Shown piece after piece: positions 53,502 to 61,833 of a DNA stretch of 64,000 nucleotides. The position numbers and the translations under genes are program-made. The notes beneath the pieces are model-generated. The model made no database searches. It was not told where the DNA came from and saw only the letters and a list, made by a program, of their open reading frames with translations. The first letter of the stretch is position 1. Every line of letters starts with the position of its first letter. Source of the stretch: Streptomyces sp. NBC_00091 (lineage in GTDB: Bacteria; Actinomycetota; Actinomycetes; Streptomycetales; Streptomycetaceae). Location of the stretch: positions 3,906,001 to 3,970,000 of the forward strand of contig NZ_JAPEMA010000001.1 in NCBI RefSeq assembly GCF_026343185.1, in the 5' to 3' direction.

Positions 53502-56368
53502 TTGCCGCTCCTGGTGAAGAACTTCTCGACGATCTGGCGGGCGGCGTCCCCGCGGTCGTACTCGCCGAACTCGGTGAGGAAGCGCTGGCGGGCCTCCGCG
53601 TACTTGGCGTCGGCCTCGTCGAAGGCGGAGACGGCCTGCATCAGCTCGTCCGCCGTGGCCACCACCGGGCCCGGCGCCTTCTCCTTCAGGTCGAAGTACG
53701 TACCGCGGATGTCCGTCGCGTACTTCTCGTAGTCGTACGCGAAGAACAGCATCGGCCGGTCCAGCACCGCGTAGTCGAACATCACGGACGAGTAGTCGGT
53801 GATCAGCCCGTCGGCGAGCACCAGCAGCGGGGTGATGTCGTGGTGCCGGGACACGTCGATCACCCGGCCCGCCACCGACGGCGGCAGCGAGACGCTGTTG
53901 AGGTAGTGCGTGCGCACCAGCAGGGTGAAGCGGTCGCCGAGCCGGTCCGCGAACTCCTCCACGTCGAAGGGGAACTCGAAGCCCTCCACCGTGCCGTCCG
54001 CGCTCGCCCGGAAGGTCGGCGCGTACAGCAGCACCCGCTTGTCGGGGTCGATGCCCAGCTCGGCGGCGAGCGCGCCGCGCACCCGCTCCCCGCTGTGCGC
54101 CTCCGCGCGGTGCGCCTCGACGAGGGCGTCGTTGCGCGGGTAGCCGGTGCGCAGCAGCACCTCGTCGCGAAGCCGGAAGCCCTTGGCGAGGGTGCGGACG
54201 TCGTGCTCGGAGCGGATCAGGAAGTGGTCGAAGCGGTCGACGGCCGCCTGGAAGCGGTCCTGCCCGGCCCGGCCCTGCGCCTTGGTACGGGGCTCGTGGA
54301 AGCCCATCCGCTTGAGCGCGGATCCGTGCCAGGTCTGGATGTACGTGGTCCCCGGGCGCTTGGTCAGCGCCAGCGGGAAGCCCTGGTTGTCGACCCAGTA
54401 CTCGGCCTGGGCCAGCGCCCGCAGGTAGGGCCAGCTCCAGCGCCGCACCAGGGTCGCCCCCTCGGGGAAGCCGGTGGGCTTGCCGCCCGCGTAGGACCAG
54501 ATCGCCTCGAAGGGCGCGCCCTGGCGGACCATCTCCTCGTAGATCGCCTTCGGGCTGTCGCTGTACTGCTTGCCCATGTGGCTCTCGAAGACGACCGTGC
54601 CCTTCTTGACCGGCAGCTTCGAGAAGACCTCGTGGTAGACCTTCACCTTCTGCTCGCCCGAGCCCAGGTTGCGGCGGGCCTTCAGGGCCCGGCGCAGGCT
54701 GCGCTTGACCACGCCGGCGGCCTTGCCGTGCATCGCGCTGCTGATCAGCGTCTGGGTGCGGACGGCCGCGGCGCCCTCGGCGGTCAGGACGTAGGAGAGG
54801 TTGCCCTTCTTGGTCACCTCCGGCTCGAAGCGGTCGGAGACCAGCCGGGTCAGGCGGGGGCGGACCCGCAGGCGGGCCGCCGACTCCAGGTCGACCCCGC
54901 CGACCGACACCCGGGTGGTGAGCCGGTCGCCGCCGGCCGTCAGCTTCAGGCGCACGTCCCAGACGGCGTCGATGATGCCGAGCGGGCGGACGGTGCTTCC
55001 GATGTCGGCCGTGGCGGTCCACTCGATCGTGTTACCGGCGTGGCGCACGGTTGCCACCGGGAAGCTGAAGGAACGCACCCCGATCTGCCGGCGGGCCCGG
55101 AACTCCAGCGTGGCCTTGAGCTCGGTGCCCTCCTGGATCCGGCCCAGGGGGTTCACGACGGCTCCGGACAGGGTGACGGTGCCGCGCCCGTCGTCCTCGT
55201 ACGAGGTCAGGCGGTTGCCCAGGACCAGGGAGGACAGCGGGGCCGTGTGGAAGCCCTGTTCGGTGACGTCCAGTATCCGGCGGCCCTCGGCGTCGTCGAG
55301 GTGGGCGCCGCACCAGTAGACACGCCCGTCGCGCTCGGCGAGGGGGGAGGACAGCCGGCCCTTGTTGGTCATCGCGTCGGCGGCCGGGAGGAGGTTCTCC
55401 CAGTCCTCCTTGCCCAGCAGGTAGGCGCAGATGGCCTGGAGGTGGGTCACGTTCTCGTACGCGGCCGGGTCGATGCCGGCCAGGTAGCCGTTGGCGAGCC
55501 GGGCGAAGTCCCGGCGGTAGTCGTCGCCCAGCAGCGGCAGGTCGCGCAGGTGCAGCACCAGGTCGTGCTTGAGGAACTTGGCGTCCTTCGCCGTCTTGAT
55601 GGCGGTGTGGCCCTGGGCGGCCAGCAGCTCGTCGACCCGGCGGTGGATCTCCATCCGGTGGACGAAGTTCTCGATCTCGTGGCGCCGGTTGCTGATCGAT
55701 TTGGCCTGGGCCTTCTCGACCACGTTCCAGAAGTACACGTGGTTGGGGATCAGGGTGATGCGGCGGGCGGCGACGTAGGCCTGCGCCGAGAACAGCAGGT
55801 CCTCGTAGTGGATGCCGACCGGGAACTCCAGGCCCTGCTCCAGCAGGAACGCGCGCCGGTAGCACTTGTTCGTGGAGAGGGTGTCGTAGACCAGCAGGTC
55901 CGGGTACTCGGTGATCGACTCCAGGGTGCGGGTGCGGGAGTAGATCCACGGGTACCACTCGGTGGTCTTGCCCCACCGGTTGTCGACGTGCACGCGCACG
56001 CACATGCCCGAGACCAGGTCGGACCCGGTGCGCTCGGCGGCGGCCAGCATGTTCCGGCAGGCGTTGCGCTCCAGGACGTCGTCGCTGTCCAGGAACATCA
56101 CGTACGTACCGGTGGCCTGCTGGATGCCGTGGTTGCGGGGCGCGCCGCAGCCGCCGCTGTTCTGCGGCAGCTGGAAGGCGCGCACCCGCCCCGGGTGCGC
56201 GGCCTCCAGCTCCCGGGCGATCTCGTAGGACCGGTCCTTGCTGCAGTCGTCCACGATCACGACTTCGACCCCGCGCAGGGTCTGGTCCAAAACCGACTGG
56301 ACGGCTGTCGGCAGACGCTCTGCGTCGTTGTAGACGATGACGACCACGGAGACGTCAGGCACGTGCAC
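53498..56368 (-). CDS. Bifunctional GT2 / CDP-glycerol glycerophosphotransferase (TagF-like)
   Basis: This 956-residue protein has three parts. Residues 1-250 are a GT-A domain (SVVVIVYNDAERL, DDCSKDRS, FLDSDDVLERNAC). A beta-rich linker runs to about residue 560. The last 380 residues are a TagF/TarF-type glycerophosphotransferase with TWHGSALKRMG, HFLIRSEHDVR, LLYAPTFR, HHDITPLLVLADGLITDYSSV and DYSSVMFDY. It should extend a teichoic-acid-like or poly(diglycosylphosphate) wall polymer at the membrane. The overlapping GT4 gene downstream supports a shared pathway. ATG 56368 begins MHVPDVSVVV. Homologues sit near obg in other Streptomyces. Confidence 0.92.
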   Translation of the reverse strand: MHVPDVSVVVIVYNDAERLPTAVQSVLDQTLRGVEVVIVDDCSKDRSYEIARELEAAHPGRVRAFQLPQNSGGCGAPRNHGIQQATGTYVMFLDSDDVLERNACRNMLAAAERTGSDLVSGMCVRVHVDNRWGKTTEWYPWIYSRTRTLESITEYPDLLVYDTLSTNKCYRRAFLLEQGLEFPVGIHYEDLLFSAQAYVAARRITLIPNHVYFWNVVEKAQAKSISNRRHEIENFVHRMEIHRRVDELLAAQGHTAIKTAKDAKFLKHDLVLHLRDLPLLGDDYRRDFARLANGYLAGIDPAAYENVTHLQAICAYLLGKEDWENLLPAADAMTNKGRLSSPLAERDGRVYWCGAHLDDAEGRRILDVTEQGFHTAPLSSLVLGNRLTSYEDDGRGTVTLSGAVVNPLGRIQEGTELKATLEFRARRQIGVRSFSFPVATVRHAGNTIEWTATADIGSTVRPLGIIDAVWDVRLKLTAGGDRLTTRVSVGGVDLESAARLRVRPRLTRLVSDRFEPEVTKKGNLSYVLTAEGAAAVRTQTLISSAMHGKAAGVVKRSLRRALKARRNLGSGEQKVKVYHEVFSKLPVKKGTVVFESHMGKQYSDSPKAIYEEMVRQGAPFEAIWSYAGGKPTGFPEGATLVRRWSWPYLRALAQAEYWVDNQGFPLALTKRPGTTYIQTWHGSALKRMGFHEPRTKAQGRAGQDRFQAAVDRFDHFLIRSEHDVRTLAKGFRLRDEVLLRTGYPRNDALVEAHRAEAHSGERVRGALAAELGIDPDKRVLLYAPTFRASADGTVEGFEFPFDVEEFADRLGDRFTLLVRTHYLNSVSLPPSVAGRVIDVSRHHDITPLLVLADGLITDYSSVMFDYAVLDRPMLFFAYDYEKYATDIRGTYFDLKEKAPGPVVATADELMQAVSAFDEADAKYAEARQRFLTEFGEYDRGDAARQIVEKFFTRSGK

Positions 56369-56527
56369 CTCGATCCCTTCGTTCCATTCCGCTTATTCAG
56401 TCAACGCTACCGTGTGCCGCACACGACTCCGGCAGGCCGATGCCCGCCGTGCATACTTCTAAGGAAGAGGAGAGCGGCGGGGGCGTTCGGCCATAATCAC
56501 CCGTTCGGACCTGGCAGGAAGTTGTTC

Positions 56528-57499
56528 ATGAAGCTGTCCGTAGTTGTCCCTTGCTTCAACGAAGAGGCCGTCATCGACAGCTTCGACGTCGAGATCCGGC
56601 GGGTACTGGACGCCCTGCCTCTCGAGTACGAGGTCTGCTACGTCGACGACGGCAGTCGTGACGGCACCCTCGGAAAGCTCCGCAAGATCGCCGCCGAGCA
56701 CGGGGACCAGACCCGCTACGTCTCCTTCAGCCGGAACTTCGGCAAGGAGGCGGGCATGCTCGCCGGGCTGCGCGAGGCCACCGGCGACGCCGTGGTGATC
56801 ATGGACGCGGACCTCCAGCACCCGCCGGAGCTGATCGCCACCATGCTGGACCACTACCGGCAGGGCCACGACCAGATCATCGCCCGGCGCACCCGCGAGG
56901 GCGACAAGAAGCTCCGCTCGGCCCTCAGCCGCCTCTACTACCGCGGGGTCAACCGCTGGGTCGACGTGGAGCTCGCCGACGGGGTCGGCGACTTCCGGAT
57001 GCTGTCGCGTCCGGCCGTCGACGCCCTGCTCGCGCTCCCCGAGTACAACCGCTTCTCCAAGGGCCTCTTCTCCTGGATCGGCTTCGACACCGTCCACTTC
57101 GACTACCAGAACGCCCAGCGCGAGGCGGGCGAGACCAAGTGGAAGTTCGGGTCCCTGCTGAACTACGGCATGGACGGGCTGATCTCCTTCAACAACAAGC
57201 CGCTGCGCATCGGCATCTGGCTCGGCGTGTCGCTGGTCGCGCTGACCGGGCTGTACGCGCTGTGGATCACCGTCATGGCGATCACCAACGGCATCGACTC
57301 GCCCGGTTACGTCACCCTCGTCGCGATGATCGCCGGTATCGGCGGCATGCAGATGATCATGCTGGGTCTGATCGGCGAGTACATCGGCCGCATCTACTAC
57401 GAGACCAAGCGCCGCCCGCACTTCCTGGTCAAGGAAGCCCACGGCGCCGAGCGGATGCCCGGGATCTCCGAAGCCGTGATCGCGGAGCGCAGCCGCTGA
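56528..57499 (+). CDS. GT2 polyprenyl-phosphate glycosyltransferase (GtrB/DPM1-like)
   Basis: This 323-residue enzyme has a GT-A domain (LSVVVPCFNEEAVID, YVDDGSRDGT, SRNFGKEAGMLAG, MDADLQHPPE) and two C-terminal transmembrane helices (IGIWLGVSLVALTGLYALW and VTLVAMIAGIGGMQMIM), the GtrB/bactoprenol glucosyltransferase layout. It would load a sugar onto polyprenyl phosphate at the inner face. GGCAGGAAG precedes ATG 56528. The gtrA gene starts in the last base of its stop, so both form one unit. Confidence 0.92.
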   Translation: MKLSVVVPCFNEEAVIDSFDVEIRRVLDALPLEYEVCYVDDGSRDGTLGKLRKIAAEHGDQTRYVSFSRNFGKEAGMLAGLREATGDAVVIMDADLQHPPELIATMLDHYRQGHDQIIARRTREGDKKLRSALSRLYYRGVNRWVDVELADGVGDFRMLSRPAVDALLALPEYNRFSKGLFSWIGFDTVHFDYQNAQREAGETKWKFGSLLNYGMDGLISFNNKPLRIGIWLGVSLVALTGLYALWITVMAITNGIDSPGYVTLVAMIAGIGGMQMIMLGLIGEYIGRIYYETKRRPHFLVKEAHGAERMPGISEAVIAERSR

Positions 57500-57945
57500 T
57501 GAGCGCCCACACCCGACGGGACCAGCTCGGCCAGATCCTCCGGTTCGCCCTCGTGGGCGGGGTGAACACCGGCACCTTCTTCGGCATCTACCTGCTGCTG
57601 CACGCGTGGATGCCCTACTTCGCCGCGTACACCCTGGCCTTCGTGCTGTCGATGATCGGGTCGTTCTTCATGAACACCTACTTCACCTACCGCACCCGGC
57701 CCACCTGGAAGAAGTTCCTCCTCTTCCCGCTGACGAACGTCACGAACTACGTGATCCAGTCCGCCGGCCTCTACGCCCTGGTCACCTGGGCCGGGCTGGA
57801 CACCCGGATCGCGCCGCTGGTCGCGGCCGTCGTCGCCATCCCGTTCACCTTCCTGCTCTCGCGCAAGATCCTCATCCCGGGCACGGGCACGGGCACGGCG
57901 CCGGTGGCGGAGCCCGCGGCGGAGCGCTCCTCGTCCACGGTCTGA
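57499..57945 (+). CDS. GtrA-family membrane protein (polyprenyl-sugar flippase)
   Basis: This 148-residue protein has four transmembrane helices and the GtrA signatures QILRFALVGGVNTGTFF, FFMNTYFTYR and NYVIQSAGLYAL. GtrA proteins are thought to flip polyprenyl-phosphate sugars outward for transfer to surface polymers. Its ATG overlaps the stop of the GtrB-like gene by one base. The third partner, a GT-C transferase that uses the flipped sugar, is not in the window. Confidence 0.92.
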   Translation: MSAHTRRDQLGQILRFALVGGVNTGTFFGIYLLLHAWMPYFAAYTLAFVLSMIGSFFMNTYFTYRTRPTWKKFLLFPLTNVTNYVIQSAGLYALVTWAGLDTRIAPLVAAVVAIPFTFLLSRKILIPGTGTGTAPVAEPAAERSSSTV

Positions 57946-58022
57946 AACCGGCGGGCGGACGCCCCGCGCCACCCCGTAGATTGGGCCAGTCGGTCAGCAG
58001 GTTCTGTGGTGAGGGGAAAGAC

Positions 58023-59150
58023 GTGTCAACGGCTAGGCAAGGTGTCGTGGACGCCCGCAGGATCGTGGTCAAGGTCGGCTCCTCCTCCCTGACCACCGCG
58101 GCGGGCGGGCTCGACGCCGACCGCGTGGACGCGCTGGTCGACGTACTGGCCAAGGCCCGCAGCGGCGGCGAGAAGGAGATCGTCCTGGTCTCCTCCGGAG
58201 CCATCGCGGCCGGCCTCTCCCCGCTCGGCCTGGCCCGCCGCCCCAAGGACCTCGCCCGGCAGCAGGCCGCCGCCAGCGTCGGACAGGGCCTGCTCGTCGC
58301 CCGGTACACCGCCTCCTTCGCCCGCTACGGCGTCCGCGTCGGCCAGGTGCTCCTGACCACCGACGACACCAGCCGGCGCGCGCACTACCGCAACGCCTAC
58401 CGGACCCTGGACCAGCTCCTCGCCATGGGCGCCCTGCCCGTGGTCAACGAGAACGACACCGTCGCCACCGACGAGATCCGCTTCGGCGACAACGACCGGC
58501 TCGCCGCCCTCGTCGCCCACCTCGTCCGCGCGGACCTCCTCGTCCTCCTCTCCGACGTCGACGGGCTCTACGACGGAGACCCCTCCCTGCCCGGCACCAC
58601 CCGCATCGACCAGGTGCGCGGCCCCGGGGACATCGCCCACGTCTCCATCGGCAGCGCCGGCAAGGCGGGCGTCGGCACCGGCGGCATGGTCACCAAGGTC
58701 GAGGCCGCGCGGATCGCCGCCGCGGCCGGGATCCCGGTGGTCCTGACCTCCGCCAGCCAGGCCGCGGACGCCCTGGCCGGGCGGGCCACGGGCACGCTCT
58801 TCCACGCCACCGGGCGCCGCTCCGCGGACCGGCTGCTCTGGCTCCAGCACGCGTCGACCCCGCAGGGACACCTGGTCCTGGACGACGGCGCCGTACGCGC
58901 CGTCACCGAGCGCGGCAGCTCGCTGCTCGCCGCCGGCATCGCGGCCGTCGAAGGCGACTTCACCGCCGGCGACCCCGTCGAACTGCGCTCCGCCGACGGC
59001 CGCGCCGTGGCCCGGGGCCTGGTCAACTTCGACGCCAAGGAACTCCCGCAGCTCCTCGGCCGCTCCACCCGCGAGCTTGCGCGGGAGCTCGGACCCGCGT
59101 ACGAGCGGGAGGTCGTCCACCGCGACGATCTGGTGCTGCTCCAGGGCTGA
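58023..59150 (+). CDS. proB: Glutamate 5-kinase
   Basis: This 375-residue enzyme makes glutamyl 5-phosphate, the first step of proline synthesis. The amino acid kinase domain shows IVVKVGSSSLT, LVSSGAIAAGL, PVVNENDTVATDEIRFGDND and GVGTGGMVTKVEAA; a C-terminal PUA domain follows (QGHLVLDDGAVRAV, GLVNFDAKEL). GTG 58023 follows GAGGGGAAAG. proA lies 715 bases after the proB stop, with a small conserved gene and a repeat block between them, so the pair is not tightly coupled. Confidence 0.97.
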   Translation: MSTARQGVVDARRIVVKVGSSSLTTAAGGLDADRVDALVDVLAKARSGGEKEIVLVSSGAIAAGLSPLGLARRPKDLARQQAAASVGQGLLVARYTASFARYGVRVGQVLLTTDDTSRRAHYRNAYRTLDQLLAMGALPVVNENDTVATDEIRFGDNDRLAALVAHLVRADLLVLLSDVDGLYDGDPSLPGTTRIDQVRGPGDIAHVSIGSAGKAGVGTGGMVTKVEAARIAAAAGIPVVLTSASQAADALAGRATGTLFHATGRRSADRLLWLQHASTPQGHLVLDDGAVRAVTERGSSLLAAGIAAVEGDFTAGDPVELRSADGRAVARGLVNFDAKELPQLLGRSTRELARELGPAYEREVVHRDDLVLLQG

Positions 59151-59235
59151 GGTTCGGCAAAACCGCCGCACGGCGGGCCGGGGACTGGTCAACTGTGAGG
59201 GGCGGACACGCGTAGCGCAGACAGGAGGCGGGCTG

Positions 59236-59628
59236 GTGAGACGAGCGCTGACCAGCGTCAACGGCGGCGGGGACGAGCAGGCCGAGGTCTCCCGCCTGTG
59301 GCACATCACCCTGAGCGTCTCCGGCAAGCCGGCGCCGCTGTCCGAGGTCCGCCGCGGGCTGGAGCAGCTCGCGCACGACCACCCCTTCCTGCTGACCAGC
59401 CGGTACGCCGACGACCACGCGGAGATCCGGTACTGGGAGGAGGCCCGCGACCTCCACGACGCGGCCGCCGTCGCGCTGCGGCTCTGGGGCGAACACCGCT
59501 CCACGGCGCAGCTGCCGGCGTGGGAGATCGTCGGCCTGGAGGTCATCGACCGCCCCACCTACCGCCAGCGCGTCGCCGAAGGCTACGGGCCACCTCCGGC
59601 CCACCCGGTGGGCGTGCATCCCTATTAA
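59236..59628 (+). CDS. Conserved hypothetical protein between proB and proA
   Basis: This 130-residue soluble protein contains SRLWHITLSVSGKPAPLSEV, LAHDHPFLLTSRYADDHAEI and WEIVGLEVIDRPTYRQRVAEG, and ends GVHPY. The alternating strand-helix pattern suggests a small alpha/beta domain. I recognise it as a protein seen between proB and proA in Streptomyces but know no function. GTG 59236 follows AGGAGG (59224-59229). No catalytic residues can be proposed. Confidence 0.8.
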   Translation: MRRALTSVNGGGDEQAEVSRLWHITLSVSGKPAPLSEVRRGLEQLAHDHPFLLTSRYADDHAEIRYWEEARDLHDAAAVALRLWGEHRSTAQLPAWEIVGLEVIDRPTYRQRVAEGYGPPPAHPVGVHPY

Positions 59629-59809
59629 GACGCGCCGCTCGCGCGGCTCGGCCGCGGGCGGCCTCCCCGGCGCAGCGGGCCGAAGCCCGGGAAGCGCGCC
59701 AGCGCTGAGCGGCGCGAGGGCCGCGTCGGGAAATGGGCCCGGCGCAGCGGCGCGAAGCCGGGGAGGCGCCCCCGGCGCCGAGCCGCGCGAGCGGCGCGTC
59801 GGGAAATGA
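59629..59809. repeat. Compound repeat block: 24-bp inverted ends and a 72-bp tandem duplication
   Basis: The ends are a perfect 24-bp inverted repeat (59629-59652 with 59777-59800). Inside, two imperfect direct copies of about 72 bp begin with CCCGGCGCAGCGG at 59666 and 59738 and each end in CGTCGGGAAATG. There is no coding potential. The block starts at the stop of the conserved gene and ends 57 bases before proA, so it can end the proB transcript. It resembles REP-like intergenic repeats of Streptomyces. Confidence 0.75.
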
Positions 59810-59865
59810 GTCTCGGGGGGTGGAACCCCCTCGGGGAGGGCGGCGGCGGGGACTACCCTGGCCGC

Positions 59866-61149
59866 ATGACCTCGCTCGACGACGCCACCGCCACCTCCCC
59901 CGTGACCGCCACCGCACAGGCGGCCCGTACGGCCGCCGCCGCCATCGCCCCACTCCCGCGGTCCGCCAAGGACGCGGCCCTGCTGGCCGTCGCGGACGCG
60001 CTGGAGGCCCGTACGGCCGAGATCGTCGCCGCCAACGCCGTCGACACCGACAAGGCACGCGCCGCCGGCACCAGCGAGACCGTCATCGACCGGCTCACCC
60101 TCACCCCCGAGCGGGTCGCCGCCATCGCCTCCGACGTCCGCGACGTCGCGGCCCTGCCCGACCCCGTAGGCGAGGTCGTCCGCGGCTCCACCCTCCCCAA
60201 CGGCATCGACCTCCGCCAGATCCGCGTCCCCCTCGGGGTCGTCGGCATCATCTACGAGGCCCGCCCCAACGTCACCGTCGACGCCGCCGCGCTCTGCCTG
60301 AAGTCCGGCAACGCGGTCCTGCTCCGCGGCAGCTCCTCCGCCTACGCCTCCAACACCGCCCTCGTCGCCATCCTGCGGGACGCCATCGAGGGCGCCGGGC
60401 TGCCCGCCGACGCGATCCAGCTCGTCCCCGGCGAGTCCCGCGACTCCGTCCGCGAGCTGATGCGCGCCCGCGGCCTCGTCGACGTGCTCATCCCGCGCGG
60501 CGGTGCCTCCCTCATCAAGACCGTCGTCGAGGAGTCCATCGTCCCGGTCATCGAGACCGGTACCGGCAACTGCCACGTCTACGTCGACGCCCAGGCCGAC
60601 CTCGACATGGCCGTGAACATCCTGATCAACTCCAAGGCCCAGCGGCCCTCCGTCTGCAACGCCGCCGAGACCCTCCTCGTGCACCGCGACATCGCCGCCG
60701 CCTTCCTGCCGCGCGCCCTCGACGCCCTCGCCGACGCCGGTGTCACCGTCCACGGCGACGCGGCCGTCCTCGCCGCCGCCGAGGGCACCAAGGCCACCGC
60801 CCTGCCCGCCACCGACGAGGACTGGGCCGCCGAGTACCTGTCGTACGACATCGCCGCCGCCGTCGTGGACTCCCTCGACGACGCCGTCGCCCACATCCGC
60901 CGCTGGACCTCCGGTCACACCGAGGCGATCGTCACCACCTCGCAGGCCGCCGCGCGCCGCTTCACCCAGCTGGTCGACTCCACCACGGTCGCCGTCAACG
61001 CCTCCACCCGGTTCACGGACGGTGGCCAGTTCGGCTTCGGCGCCGAGATCGGCATCTCCACGCAGAAGCTGCACGCCCGGGGCCCGATGGGCCTGCCCGA
61101 GCTCACCTCCACCAAGTACATCGTCACCGGCGACGGTCACATTCGGTAA
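59866..61149 (+). CDS. proA: Gamma-glutamyl phosphate reductase
   Basis: This 427-residue NADPH-dependent enzyme of the aldehyde dehydrogenase family makes glutamate semialdehyde from the ProB product. The catalytic Cys is in [13 protein letters not shown]; other signatures are [36 protein letters not shown] and [25 protein letters not shown] lies six bases before the ATG without a ribosome binding site, suggesting leaderless translation from its own promoter just after the repeat block. Confidence 0.97.
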   Translation: MTSLDDATATSPVTATAQAARTAAAAIAPLPRSAKDAALLAVADALEARTAEIVAANAVDTDKARAAGTSETVIDRLTLTPERVAAIASDVRDVAALPDPVGEVVRGSTLPNGIDLRQIRVPLGVVGIIYEARPNVTVDAAALCLKSGNAVLLRGSSSAYASNTALVAILRDAIEGAGLPADAIQLVPGESRDSVRELMRARGLVDVLIPRGGASLIKTVVEESIVPVIETGTGNCHVYVDAQADLDMAVNILINSKAQRPSVCNAAETLLVHRDIAAAFLPRALDALADAGVTVHGDAAVLAAAEGTKATALPATDEDWAAEYLSYDIAAAVVDSLDDAVAHIRRWTSGHTEAIVTTSQAAARRFTQLVDSTTVAVNASTRFTDGGQFGFGAEIGISTQKLHARGPMGLPELTSTKYIVTGDGHIR

Positions 61150-61226
61150 CCGGCGGCAGAACACGGTGTGGCCGGAATCCGGCTTACACCCTGCCCAAAG
61201 CAGCCCCCCAGGTCTAGGCTGGTCCT

Positions 61227-61766
61227 GTGCCGGACGACGTGGGGGGCAAGCCGTTCCCGGACGACGGGGAGCCCGACGACGACCGCGGAGGCGCGGATCA
61301 GGACTTCGCCTCCGTGGTGTTCGACGAGGACTTCGTCCGGAACGCCGAGATCCATGAACCGAGCGCGGCCGAGCGCCAGCGCGCGGCCGACCGGGCTCGC
61401 GCCGAGGCCGAGGCCGCCCGCGTCGCCGGAGGCTGGGCGGGCGACGAGGACTACGGCTACGCCGACGGGTACGGCCTCGACGACCCCGGATGGGAGCCCG
61501 GCCAGTACGGCCACGGCTACGCCGAGGGCCCGTACGGGGTCTACGGAGGCAGCCTGCGCCCCTACCGCGGCCGCTCGCCCTGGCTGCGCCCGGTCGCCTG
61601 GGTGCTCGCCGTCGTGATGGGGCTCGGCATGGTCGCGCTGGCCTTCAGCGCCGTCTACCGCAGCGCCGCCGGCGAGCCGGACCCCGCACCCGCGCCGGCC
61701 AGTACGCCGCTCAGGGAAGTCACCGGCGTCGGCGCGTTTACGTACCCCGTCGGCCGCCAACCCTGA
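61227..61766 (+). CDS. Membrane protein with SVVFDEDFVR motif (first of a pair)
   Basis: This 179-residue protein has an acidic cytoplasmic N-terminus with SVVFDEDFVR at residues 29-38. An Ala/Arg-rich predicted helix follows (ERQRAADRARAEAEAARVAG), then a Gly/Tyr/Asp-rich stretch. One transmembrane helix at about 120-142 (VAWVLAVVMGLGMVALAFS) and a short extracellular tail end the protein. TAGGCT lies six bases before GTG 61227, suggesting a leaderless start. The next gene carries the identical motif at the same residue positions. By position it should match the Streptomyces protein reported to interact with the Mre spore-wall complex, but that is from memory and uncertain. Function is unknown. 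Confidence 0.8.
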   Translation: MPDDVGGKPFPDDGEPDDDRGGADQDFASVVFDEDFVRNAEIHEPSAAERQRAADRARAEAEAARVAGGWAGDEDYGYADGYGLDDPGWEPGQYGHGYAEGPYGVYGGSLRPYRGRSPWLRPVAWVLAVVMGLGMVALAFSAVYRSAAGEPDPAPAPASTPLREVTGVGAFTYPVGRQP

Positions 61767-61833
61767 AGGTACGACCCCACTCGCCTGTGCCGGAGCTGGG
61801 GGCTTCTCTGAAGCGGGGACAGCGGGAGAAGCG

